Assembly (NCBI GenBank): GCA_038116745.1
Contig: JAYODW010000015.1
Coordinates: 26,329 to 90,328, forward strand
Length of the DNA stretch: 64,000 bases
Reading direction: 5' to 3'
Source of the DNA: JAYODW01 sp038116745
GTDB taxonomy: Bacteria > Pseudomonadota > Gammaproteobacteria > Ga0077536
Shown: piece after piece, positions 17,610 through 25,926 of the stretch
How positions within the stretch are numbered: position 1 is the stretch's first letter
How the letters are laid out: each line of letters begins with the position of its first letter
Notes under the pieces: model-generated
Told to the model about the DNA's origin: nothing
The model's input: the letters and a program-made list of their open reading frames with translations, nothing else
The model's database searches: none
Position numbers and translations under genes: made by a program

Positions 17610-20600
17610 CTATTCCAATTCGGCACTCGACAGCAACGCTATCTGCGCGCGGATTCTGGCTTCGCTTGCACGCGCTTCCTCGAGCTTCGCCCGCTCTTTT
17701 TCCACGACCGCTGCGGGTGCCCTCTCGACAAACGCAGGATTGGCCAGCTTCTGCTCGGCACGCGCGACCTCACCAACCAGGCGCATCAGCTCTTTTTCCA
17801 GGCGCTGCGCTTCGGCTTCCCGATCGATCAGATCACTCAGTGGAATTTTCAGCGTCATCGAGCCCGCCAGCGCCGTCGCCGCCTGCTCAGTGTGGCCCGC
17901 CACCGGCTCAGGGGCTTCTGTGCGAGCGAGCTGCGCAATCAGGCGGGCTGAGGACTCAAGCCAGGCGTGCTCTTCTTCTGTGCCTCCCTCGACGAGTACC
18001 GGCAACCGTTTCGAGGGCTCAATGTCGTACTCTGCCCGCACACGGCGCACACCCAGGATAAACGCCTGCAACCATTCAAACTGAGCGCGATCGCTGGCCG
18101 CCAACTCGGCGCCGCGTGCCTGCGGAAAATCCTGCAGCATCAGCGTCTCAGCATCCCGGCCACGGTGCTCAGCGAGCTTCAACCATATAGCCTCCGTGAT
18201 GAATGGCATCAGCGGATGCAATGCGCGTAATGCATCGTCCAGGAGATCAAGCAGAGCCTGGCAGACAGCATTTTTGCGTTCTGCGCTAGCAGCTTCGTCA
18301 TACAACGTGACCTTCGCGATCTCGATGTACCAGTCACAATACTCATCCCAGATGAACTCGTAGAGAGACTGCGCCGCGAGATCGAAACGATAGCTCTGAA
18401 AGCCCTCGTGCACGCGCTGCAGCGCATGGTCACAGCGCGCGCGGATCCAACGCTCCGCTACCCCGAGCTGATCCGATGCCACCTTGCCCTCCTGGGCATG
18501 TTGCTCGCAGACCATAAAAACAAAGCGCGAAGCGTTCCAGATCTTGTTACAGAAATTGCGGTATCCGCCGATACGCCCGAGATCAAACCGGATATCACGC
18601 CCCTGTGTCGCCATCACTGCGAAGGTGAAGCGGAGCGCATCGGTGCCGTGAGCCGCTATGCCGTCTGCGTACTGTCGTCGGGTTGCCGCCTCTATGCGGG
18701 GCGCATCCTCCGGCCGCATGAGCCCGGTAGTGCGCTTGGCCACCAAGGTCTCCAGATCGACGCCGTCAATGAGGTCCAGCGGATCAAGAATGTTCCCCTT
18801 GGACTTGGACATCTTGCTGCCGTCGGCGTCCCGTACCAGGCCGTGGATGTAAACCTCTCTGAAAGGGACATCCCCCATGAACTTGAGTCCCATCATGATC
18901 ATGCGTGCGACCCAGAAGAAAATGATGTCAAAACCCGTGACGAGTACATCAGTCGGGTAAAAGCGTTTCAGCGCGTCGGTATCGCGCGGCCAGCCTAAAG
19001 TTGAGAACGGCCACAGCGCGGACGAGAACCAGGTATCCAGCACATCCGGGTCCTGAACCAGTGCGATCTCTTCGCCCAATCCACTGCGCCGGCGTGCATC
19101 CGCTTCATCACGGCCGACATGAATGCCTCCGTCAGGGTCATACCAGGCAGGAATGCGGTGGCCCCACCAGAGCTGACGCGAAATGCACCAGTCTTCAATG
19201 TTGCGCATCCATTCGAAATAGGTTTTTGACCAGTTTTCGGGCACAAAACGGATACGCCCATCTTCAACGGCAGCAATCGCGGGCGCTGCGAGGGGGGCGA
19301 CTCGCACATACCACTGGTCGGTAAGGTAGGGCTCAATGACTGACTGCGTCCTGTCACCTCGCGGCACCATAAGCTTGTGATCACGGACCTCAGCGAGCAG
19401 CCCGAGCGCAGACATCTCGTCAACTACCTGCTGCCTGGCGACAAATCTATCCAACCCCCTGAATCGTTCAGGTGCGTTCTCGTTGATCGCGGCATCGGGC
19501 GTAAAAACGTTGATGATCGGCAGGTCGTGACGCTGACCCACGGCGTGATCGTTGAAATCGTGGGCTGGGGTGATTTTGACGCAGCCGGAGCCAAACTCAG
19601 GATCAACGTAATCATCCGCAACAATCGGGATCTCGCGGTCGGTCAGAGGAAGTCTCACCCTCTTGCCGATGAATCGCCTGTAGCGCTCGTCCTCCGGATG
19701 CACCGCCACCGCCGAGTCGCCGAGCATGGTTTCGGGGCGGGTTGTCGCGACCGTTACGGCGCCGGTGCCATCGGCCAGCGGGTAGCGGAAATGCCATAGC
19801 GAACCGTTTTCTTCCTCTGACACGACCTCAAGGTCAGATATCGCCGTATGCAGAACCGGATCCCAGTTGACCAGACGCTGCCCGCGATAGATGAGCCCTT
19901 CTTCGAAGAGGCTGATGAACACCTCCCGCACAGCTACCGACAGCTCATCATCCAGGGTGAAGCGTTCGCGGGACCAGTCCGTGGAAGCGCCCATGCGCCG
20001 CAGCTGCCGGGTGATGGTTCCACCGGACTCGTCTTTCCAGCGCCACACGGCATCGACGAAGCGTTCGCGTCCCAGGTCATGCCGGGACACGCCGGTTGCG
20101 CCGAGTTGACGTTCGACCACGATCTGGGTCGCGATTCCGGCATGGTCCGTGCCGCATTGCCATAGCGCACCCCGCCCGTTCATCCGCTGGTAGCGAATCA
20201 GGGCGTCCATCAGGGTGTCCTGGAAAGCGTGCCCCATGTGCAGGCTGCCGGTAACGTTCGGCGGGGGCAGCATGATGCAGTACGGCTCCCCCTGTTCAGC
20301 GGGTTTAAAGTACCCGCTTTCTTCCCACCGCGCGTAAAAAGCCTGCTCAATTGCCCGCGGATCGTAGGTCTTATCCATCTCTGTTGTTTTCTTCGTCATA
20401 CGTTCCACTGATGAATCGGTCTCAAGGAGATCTGCCTTGGATACAGCAACTCCGGCGGCCGCCCCCTCGCCGAGCGCCGCAGCTATCTCCTGCCTGAGCT
20501 CAGTGCGGAGTTCCGCCAATGCCGCGGAAACAGCGTCAGCGACCAGTTTCCTGAACTCGGGTTCTTCCCTGCTTGTTGCGGATTCGGGCTGCGTGCCGCC

Positions 20601-20723
20601 CCCGTTCACACGCTCGGACAAACGCGGCGCCGCGGCTCGCTCTACTCGTTCGGTGAGTCGCGGAGGCTCTTTCGCCCCGCCTCCCTGGGTTCGCCCGAGG
20701 CCCTTCCGGGGTTCCATCGACAA
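17610..20723 (-). CDS. valS: Valine--tRNA ligase with an N-terminal extension
   Basis: Class I aminoacyl-tRNA synthetase charging tRNA-Val. The catalytic core shows the HIGH motif as HMGH at 162-165, the large CP1 editing domain, KMSKS in SKMSKSKGN, the anticodon-binding domain and the C-terminal coiled-coil arm rich in Lys, Glu and Ala. The frame opens at TTG 20723 (ATG at 20717), only three bases after holC, giving 1037 residues. The usual start would be the ATG at 20399 (MTKKTTEMDKTYDP). The extra 108 residues are Gly/Pro/Arg-rich, then form an Ala/Glu/Leu helix at about 54-86. No stop interrupts this stretch. Whether the extension is translated is unsure. Confidence 0.95.
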   Translation of the reverse strand: MSMEPRKGLGRTQGGGAKEPPRLTERVERAAAPRLSERVNGGGTQPESATSREEPEFRKLVADAVSAALAELRTELRQEIAAALGEGAAAGVAVSKADLLETDSSVERMTKKTTEMDKTYDPRAIEQAFYARWEESGYFKPAEQGEPYCIMLPPPNVTGSLHMGHAFQDTLMDALIRYQRMNGRGALWQCGTDHAGIATQIVVERQLGATGVSRHDLGRERFVDAVWRWKDESGGTITRQLRRMGASTDWSRERFTLDDELSVAVREVFISLFEEGLIYRGQRLVNWDPVLHTAISDLEVVSEEENGSLWHFRYPLADGTGAVTVATTRPETMLGDSAVAVHPEDERYRRFIGKRVRLPLTDREIPIVADDYVDPEFGSGCVKITPAHDFNDHAVGQRHDLPIINVFTPDAAINENAPERFRGLDRFVARQQVVDEMSALGLLAEVRDHKLMVPRGDRTQSVIEPYLTDQWYVRVAPLAAPAIAAVEDGRIRFVPENWSKTYFEWMRNIEDWCISRQLWWGHRIPAWYDPDGGIHVGRDEADARRRSGLGEEIALVQDPDVLDTWFSSALWPFSTLGWPRDTDALKRFYPTDVLVTGFDIIFFWVARMIMMGLKFMGDVPFREVYIHGLVRDADGSKMSKSKGNILDPLDLIDGVDLETLVAKRTTGLMRPEDAPRIEAATRRQYADGIAAHGTDALRFTFAVMATQGRDIRFDLGRIGGYRNFCNKIWNASRFVFMVCEQHAQEGKVASDQLGVAERWIRARCDHALQRVHEGFQSYRFDLAAQSLYEFIWDEYCDWYIEIAKVTLYDEAASAERKNAVCQALLDLLDDALRALHPLMPFITEAIWLKLAEHRGRDAETLMLQDFPQARGAELAASDRAQFEWLQAFILGVRRVRAEYDIEPSKRLPVLVEGGTEEEHAWLESSARLIAQLARTEAPEPVAGHTEQAATALAGSMTLKIPLSDLIDREAEAQRLEKELMRLVGEVARAEQKLANPAFVERAPAAVVEKERAKLEEARASEARIRAQIALLSSAELE

Positions 20724-20726
20724 GGT

Positions 20727-21149
20727 TCAGGTTCCAATCTTGTGGGCCTGCAGCGGAAATCCGCGCTCCTGGTAAAACCGGTACCGCTTGCGGGCCGCCT
20801 CTCGCGTAGCGTCGTCGAAGCCAGCCGATTCCACTACCCGCTTGAAGCTGCTGACGTTTCCGGGAACATCAGGCGCCAGGTTAACCAGCACGTCCGGCTC
20901 AAGGAGCTGGTCCGTTCGGGTACCAATCACGACAGCGGAACCGTCATCTTCCTCGGAGGCTATTCGGTGTGGCACGAAACTGGTGTCGCTGAAGCGCCAC
21001 AACAGGTCGTTGAACGCGCTCACCGCGTCCGCGTCTCTACACGCAACAAAAACGGCGTGGCCGCGCGCGCAGGCCTTCTCAACGATCCGACACAGAGCCA
21101 CATCGTGTCGGGCAGCCCCATCGACGATGTAGAAATCCACCCGCGTCAT
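20727..21149 (-). CDS. holC: DNA polymerase III subunit chi
   Basis: Chi subunit of the clamp-loader complex, which connects DNA polymerase III to single-strand binding protein; 140 residues. I chose the ATG at 21149 (MTRVDFYIVDG), which overlaps the pepA stop as ATGA and matches the family N-terminus; the open frame extends upstream inside pepA. Conserved features are the CRIVEKACARGHAVFV helix-strand unit, the LLWRFSDTSFVPHR segment and the LVNLAPDVP segment. Order pepA-holC-valS is standard in gammaproteobacteria. Confidence 0.94.
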   Translation of the reverse strand: MTRVDFYIVDGAARHDVALCRIVEKACARGHAVFVACRDADAVSAFNDLLWRFSDTSFVPHRIASEEDDGSAVVIGTRTDQLLEPDVLVNLAPDVPGNVSSFKRVVESAGFDDATREAARKRYRFYQERGFPLQAHKIGT

Positions 21150-22624
21150 GCAGCGCCGCGCAATACGTAATCCAGCAACAGAGGGACTGGTCGTCCAGTG
21201 GCGCCTTTGTTCTTGCCGCTGTTCCACGCCGTACCGGCAACATCGAGATGGGCCCAGCGATATTTACGTGTAAAACGAGCGAGAAAACACGCCGCGGTAA
21301 CTGTACCCGCGCTGCGGCCGCCTACGTTTGCCATGTCAGCAAAGGGACTATCAAGCTGCCGCTGGTAGTCTTCCCACAGCGGCAACCGCCACGCACGATC
21401 CCCTGTGTATTCACCCGATTCGAGCAGCGCGGCGGCAAGCTCATCATCATTGGCCAGCAGTCCGGACGCGTGCTCTCCCAGCGCCACGATGCAGGCGCCG
21501 GTCAGAGTCGCGATATCAATGACCACCGCAGGCTCAAAGCGCGCTGCATAAGTCAAGGTATCGCACAGGATAAGGCGCCCCTCAGCATCTGTGTTCAGAA
21601 TTTCGATAGTCTGCCCGGACATACTCGTGACGATATCGCCAGGCTTGCTGGCGTTTCCGTCCGGCAGGTTCTCGGTTGCCGCTATCAGTCCTACAACATT
21701 GATGGGTGGTGCAATCTCAGCCAGCGCGGCCATGGTTCCGAGCACGCTGGCCGCACCCCCCATGTCAAACTTCATCTCATCCATTCCAGCACCGGGTTTG
21801 AGCGAGATCCCGCCGGAATCAAACGTCACACCCTTACCCACGAGCGCGACAGGCGGCGTATCCCCCGCGCCGCGATACTCCAGCACGATCAGCTTCGCTG
21901 GCTGGCGCGACCCCCGTGACACCGACAGAAAGGCGCCCATGCCGAGCGCCTCCATCTCTGCCTCTTCGATGACCTGCACCGTCAGCGCGCCATGTTTTTC
22001 GGCAAGCGCAATGGCTGTTTCAGACAGATGGGTGGGTGTGCAGACATTCCCCGGGCGGTTCGCCAGATCTCGCGTTAATCGCAAACCACGGAGCAGGGCG
22101 CGGACGCGCTTTAGTGCTGCCCGCAGATCAGCATCGCCGTCGGCGGGCGTCATCACGCTGAACCTGCTGACCGCTGGCGCGGCCGGCTTCGTTTTGTGTT
22201 CCGTGAAGCGATACGCCGTCCGGTCAACCGCTAGCGCTTGCTGCTCGAGGGCCCAGGCCGTGTCACGGCCGTCGATGTTCACTTCGAGCAGGGCACTCAC
22301 CACGTTGCGTACTTTGGCACTGTTGAGCGCAGCGGCAACCGCAGAACAAGTCTTCACGAATTCGGTCGGGGCGACGCCCCCCTGACGTCCGCAGCCGGCG
22401 AGCAGAACACGCTCTGCTTCGACGCCTTTAACGTCCGGAATGAGCAGTGTCTCACCGGCCTTGCCGCTGACATCACCTCTTTTTACGAGGCGGGAGATGA
22501 CCCCTCCAGTGGCCTTATCGAGTTCCGCAGCAGCGGCGCCGAGATTTTTCCCCGCGAAAACACCGACAACCAGACAAGCCGTTTTCTGGGCCTTGAGCGG
22601 CCCCCGTTTCAGGGAAATATCCAT
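21146..22624 (-). CDS. pepA: Cytosol (leucyl) aminopeptidase PepA
   Basis: Hexameric two-metal aminopeptidase of family M17, which in E. coli also acts as a DNA-binding protein in Xer recombination and carAB regulation. It has 492 residues from the ATG at 22624 (MDISLKRGPL), like other PepA proteins; a GTG four codons upstream is less likely. The metal-binding motifs are VGKGVTFDSGGISLKP and NTDAEGRLILCDTL, both intact. It is first in the pepA-holC-valS series and divergent from lptG. Confidence 0.96.
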   Translation of the reverse strand: MDISLKRGPLKAQKTACLVVGVFAGKNLGAAAAELDKATGGVISRLVKRGDVSGKAGETLLIPDVKGVEAERVLLAGCGRQGGVAPTEFVKTCSAVAAALNSAKVRNVVSALLEVNIDGRDTAWALEQQALAVDRTAYRFTEHKTKPAAPAVSRFSVMTPADGDADLRAALKRVRALLRGLRLTRDLANRPGNVCTPTHLSETAIALAEKHGALTVQVIEEAEMEALGMGAFLSVSRGSRQPAKLIVLEYRGAGDTPPVALVGKGVTFDSGGISLKPGAGMDEMKFDMGGAASVLGTMAALAEIAPPINVVGLIAATENLPDGNASKPGDIVTSMSGQTIEILNTDAEGRLILCDTLTYAARFEPAVVIDIATLTGACIVALGEHASGLLANDDELAAALLESGEYTGDRAWRLPLWEDYQRQLDSPFADMANVGGRSAGTVTAACFLARFTRKYRWAHLDVAGTAWNSGKNKGATGRPVPLLLDYVLRGAA

Positions 22625-22712
22625 AAGCGTTCTCACTCAGAAAAAGGCGCTGGACCGTTACCCCAGCGAACCAAATCGCTGTGGATCAGGTGCCCGCAGC
22701 AGACGAAGCCGC

Positions 22713-22741
22713 AGTGTATGCTTTCATTTTTCGGCGCGCAA
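22713..22741 (-). promoter_or_regulatory. Possible promoter of pepA
   Basis: Minus-strand TTGCGC (22736-22741), 17 bases, then TACACT (22713-22718), about 90 bases before the pepA start. Both hexamers are partial matches to sigma-70 consensus with ideal spacing. It lies in the region shared with divergent lptG. Confidence 0.4.
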
Positions 22742-22769
22742 AAACCGCGCCGTTGGCGGATATCAGCGC

Positions 22770-23834
22770 ATGCGAATCGTGGATCGCTACATCGGACGGA
22801 GCATCATCGGCGCGGCTCTTACCGTCCTGTTCGTGCTTGTGGCCATCTTTACCTTCTTTGCTTTCATAGACGAGCTCGAGGATGTCGGGCGCGGGGTTTA
22901 CACGTTAACCAAGGCCACCGGCGTCGTGCTTCTTCAGCTTCCTGGCCTCGCCTATGAGCTGTTGCCCATAGCCGCGCTGCTCGGGGCGCTGCTCGCCCTC
23001 GGATCGCTCGCTGAACGGGGCGAGCTCGCGGTGGTCCGCGCGGCCGGCGTATCCAAGGGCCGCTTGATTCGCTCAGTCATGAAAGCCGGATTACTGCTCA
23101 CTCTCGGGGCTGCACTGGTTGGGGAAGTGGTCTACCCCGCCAGCGAACGACTTGCGCGCAGCCAGCGCTCGGCAGCTATCGAAGACCGGGTCGGCAGCGT
23201 CACGAAGCATGGCTTCTGGGCGCGCGACGGACGTAGCTTCGTTAACATCAAGGGACTGGCCGAGCGCGATCGTTACCGCAATATCGATATCTTCGAATTC
23301 GATGATGGCCGCGAGCTACGGGTAGCGTCCCATGCGGAGGAAGCCCGCTACATCGACGGACAATGGCAGCTGCTGGAACTGACTCAGACGCGTTTCGAGC
23401 CGGACGGAGTCGCAACCTTAAAACTTCCAAAAGCCAGCTGGTCATCCGTGCTCGATCCAGAACTCATCGGCATGGTGGCTCTCAAGCCTGAGATATTGTC
23501 CATATACGAGCTCGCCCGCTACGTCCGCTTCGGCAAGGAGAACGGGCAGAACGTTCAGCGCTGGGAACATGCTCTGTGGACGAAGCTGACTTACCCGTTA
23601 GCAGCAGCAGTGATGGTCTATCTCGCCTGTCCACTGGTCATGCGAGCCGGGCGAGATATCTCGGTGGGAAGACGGGTGACACTGGGCACGCTGATCGGTC
23701 TCGCGTTTCATATCGCCAACCAGGCATCAGGGCATCTGGGCACCGTTTTCGGCATCACGCCGGCGCTGAGCGCGCTCGGCCCCACCATGGCGATTTTTTT
23801 TCTCAGCGCCTTCCTGATGCAGAGGCAGGCATAG
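22770..23834 (+). CDS. lptG: LPS export ABC transporter permease LptG
   Basis: Inner-membrane permease of the LptB2FG complex that extracts lipopolysaccharide; 354 residues from the ATG at 22770 (MRIVDRYIGRSIIG). This N-terminus and the FAFIDELEDVGRG segment are those of LptG and not LptF. Three transmembrane helices at each end flank a periplasmic beta-jellyroll domain (about 130-260). The upstream frame extends into antisense of pepA and is not coding. LptF normally precedes LptG here, but only 145 bases lie between the pepA and lptG starts, with no trace of it. The 3' end overlaps the convergent RDD gene by 32 bases. Confidence 0.94.
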   Translation: MRIVDRYIGRSIIGAALTVLFVLVAIFTFFAFIDELEDVGRGVYTLTKATGVVLLQLPGLAYELLPIAALLGALLALGSLAERGELAVVRAAGVSKGRLIRSVMKAGLLLTLGAALVGEVVYPASERLARSQRSAAIEDRVGSVTKHGFWARDGRSFVNIKGLAERDRYRNIDIFEFDDGRELRVASHAEEARYIDGQWQLLELTQTRFEPDGVATLKLPKASWSSVLDPELIGMVALKPEILSIYELARYVRFGKENGQNVQRWEHALWTKLTYPLAAAVMVYLACPLVMRAGRDISVGRRVTLGTLIGLAFHIANQASGHLGTVFGITPALSALGPTMAIFFLSAFLMQRQA

Positions 23835-24264
23835 CCGGCGCTCGCCACAGCTGCGTTTTCGATACTCGGTCGGGCCAGGTACTGCCCTGAGGGTGGAGCA
23901 GGGAGACCCAGTAGCCAAGCCCCCCGAGCGACAGGGAAATTGCCGCAGCGGCGAAGCGCAGGAGCGCATCGCTCCAGATCGGAAACGTCCCGTCGAGGCG
24001 GCGGATCTCAAGCCGCCAAGCCTGCATGCCCAGGGTACGTCCACGCGTCCAGCAGAATCCGAAATAGACAAAGCCTACCATCAGCAGATAGCAGAAGAAC
24101 CACGGATTTCCGGGCCGGGGAGGCTGTCCGCCACCGGCCACAACCGGTAGCAGCGCCGCGCAATACAGGACGCCAAAAAGCGCGACCGTGTCGTAGAGCA
24201 TAGCCATCAAGCGTCGACCAAGGCCAACCTTTTCCCACCCGTCGCCCGGTCCCACCTGCCTCAC
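23803..24264 (-). CDS. RDD family membrane protein
   Basis: 153 residues with three predicted transmembrane helices and the RDD-family signature: an early Arg (GLGRRLMAMLYDT), then WTRGRTLGMQAWRLEIRRLDG with the conserved T-x-G-x-x-x-x-x-L-x-V pattern. The function is unknown; some relatives are ion antiporters. RDD genes often lie next to lptFG in gammaproteobacteria. Here it is convergent with lptG and overlaps its last 32 bases. The C-terminal residues in the overlap are low-complexity and may not matter. Confidence 0.82.
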   Translation of the reverse strand: MRQVGPGDGWEKVGLGRRLMAMLYDTVALFGVLYCAALLPVVAGGGQPPRPGNPWFFCYLLMVGFVYFGFCWTRGRTLGMQAWRLEIRRLDGTFPIWSDALLRFAAAAISLSLGGLGYWVSLLHPQGSTWPDRVSKTQLWRAPAMPASASGRR

Positions 24265-24386
24265 CTGCGAAACCTGAAGGCGAGTCGAGGTGGATATTTG
24301 TGCACGGAATGTTCCATAACTTCAGTGAGCCACCATAATAGGCTCGGCATCAAAACACGGGTCTGCACTCACGGGAAGCGGATTTC

Positions 24387-25499
24387 TTGTCTGATTCACT
24401 GAACAAATTGCGTCAGGTGGTGATTGATACCCTGAGCCTGCCAGGCGATGGTCCACGGCGTTCCTGCTTACGCTCTGGCCTCACGAAAATCGTCTGTTTT
24501 TGGGTACTCGCGGTGCTCGGGCCGCACAGCGCTGAGGCCGATTGGGACACGGCCCCAGCAGCGCGGCTGTTCATGAACTGCGAGGGTCAGGGGGAACCGA
24601 GCGTCATCCTCGACGCCGGACTCGGAGGATCCTCTCTCGAGTGGGTCTATGTGGTGGAACAGCTGCGTCCCTACACACGGGTGTGCACGTTTGACCGTGC
24701 GGGCTACGGCAACAGCGAGATGGGCCGTATGCCGCGCACGAGTTCGCGTATCGCGAACGAGCTCTACCTCGCGCTGCTCCAAGCAGATGTAACACCACCT
24801 TACCTGCTTGTCGGACACTCGTTCGGTGGTTTCAACGTGCAGTTGTTCGCTCGGCGCTATCCCTACCTGATTGCCGGCACCGTCCTCCTCGATGCTTCCC
24901 ACCCAGAGCAGGTCGATCGGTTCCTTGCACCACCGCTGAACATCCTCACCGCGCCGAGCAGCAATATCGGCATCGTCCGTTTTCGGGATCCGCCGCCACC
25001 CAGCGAGTTACTTCCCACCGACATCAAGGAAGTCATCTCCCGACGTTTGCTGCGTTGGAAGACCCGTCAAACGGTAGCAAGCGAACTATTGAACTTCAGG
25101 CAGAGTGCTCTGCAACTGGCCCAAACCCCCGGACAACCAGACCTGCCGTTGCTGGTGATTACCCGCGGGCGAATGGATAGTCCACACGATGAGAAGCGCA
25201 TATTGATGGAGCGCCTGTGGCTTGAGCTGCAGGTGGAGCTCGCGGATACGAGCCAGCAGTCCGCTCATTTCATTGCTCGCAGAGCCGGACACAACATTCA
25301 CATAGAGCAACCAGAAGCGGTCGCGTTCGGCGTTGGCCTGCTGGTCGAACGGTTTCGCGCGCAGATGAACAGTGATGCGAGGGGACTGCTCGTTCCCGTC
25401 GCCGACGCATGGGCCGCGCAGCCGCTGGACATTACATGGATGCGCGACAACCTTGATCTGTACCCCGAGCAGGAGCAGCACTCCCACCTGGGCTGGTGA
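24387..25499 (+). CDS. Alpha/beta hydrolase, probably exported
   Basis: 370 residues with a TTG start preceded by GGAAG. A hydrophobic stretch at about 33-52 ending in HSAEA looks like a signal peptide. The hydrolase fold is clear: oxyanion region LDAGLGGSSLEWVYV, then FDRAGYGNS, nucleophile elbow GHSFGG with Ser, and a late His in RAGHNIHIEQPE. An acidic residue (LLDASHPEQ or ITRGRMDS region) completes the triad. Similar enzymes are esterases or lipases of unknown substrate. It is a single gene between the RDD gene and tRNA-Glu and looks like accessory content among housekeeping genes. Confidence 0.78.
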   Translation: MSDSLNKLRQVVIDTLSLPGDGPRRSCLRSGLTKIVCFWVLAVLGPHSAEADWDTAPAARLFMNCEGQGEPSVILDAGLGGSSLEWVYVVEQLRPYTRVCTFDRAGYGNSEMGRMPRTSSRIANELYLALLQADVTPPYLLVGHSFGGFNVQLFARRYPYLIAGTVLLDASHPEQVDRFLAPPLNILTAPSSNIGIVRFRDPPPPSELLPTDIKEVISRRLLRWKTRQTVASELLNFRQSALQLAQTPGQPDLPLLVITRGRMDSPHDEKRILMERLWLELQVELADTSQQSAHFIARRAGHNIHIEQPEAVAFGVGLLVERFRAQMNSDARGLLVPVADAWAAQPLDITWMRDNLDLYPEQEQHSHLGW

Positions 25500-25534
25500 G
25501 GCGAGGTCGGGTTCCTACGAGCTGTTCCGTTGGA

Positions 25535-25610
25535 TGGCGCTCCCTAGGGGACTCGAACCCCTGTTTTCGGCGTGAGAGGCCGACGTCCTGGGCCACTAGA
25601 CGAAGGGAGC
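25535..25610 (-). tRNA. tRNA-Glu (anticodon CTC)
   Basis: 76-base cloverleaf with encoded CCA. The acceptor stem is GCTCCCT paired with AGGGAGC, and the D arm contains GTCTAGTGG. The anticodon stem CGGC/GCCG encloses loop CTCTCAC, so the anticodon is CTC (reads GAG). The T arm is AGGGG-TTCGAGT-CCCCT. A TATGAT on the minus strand (25632-25637) could be its -10 box. Confidence 0.95.
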
Positions 25611-25926
25611 GTCGAATGGGGCGCGGATGGTATCATAGGCGGCTGACATCCGGACGAGTTCCGAACCGCCTTCGCCCCGAGTACCAGCCGCGCTGCTCGC
25701 TATGTCCCTGGCTAAGACGACGCTGCCCCCAACAAATCGGAGCTGTCGAACAGCCAGACCTGAGGGACTGAGACTCCCGGCGCATCCAGCGCAGGATAAG
25801 TAAACGAGCGGCTCTGGCGCTCCGCGACTGCAACCGCTGCGGGTCGCCCGGTCCGGAACTCAAACGGCGCTCGCGGACTGCTGGAAAGGTCCGCACGTTA
25901 AACGACCGCAACTGCTTCGGTTCACC
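25611..25926. other. Intergenic region between tRNA-Glu and pcnB
   Basis: 316 bases. The left end should hold the tRNA-Glu promoter (minus-strand TATGAT at 25632-25637, no convincing -35). The right end must hold the pcnB promoter, which I cannot place. A minus-strand open frame of about 90 codons is Arg/Ser-rich, resembles no family and is probably spurious. Confidence 0.45.

Noticed and set aside
20400..20723. ValS extension as a PopZ (DUF2497) domain, since popZ lies next to valS in alphaproteobacteria
   Set aside because: The extension has an Ala/Leu/Glu helix but not the conserved PopZ C-terminal motifs, so the similarity is only positional.
25633..25911. Minus-strand open frame of 92 codons between tRNA-Glu and pcnB
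   Set aside because: Arg/Ser-rich composition typical of chance frames; overlies the probable tRNA promoter.
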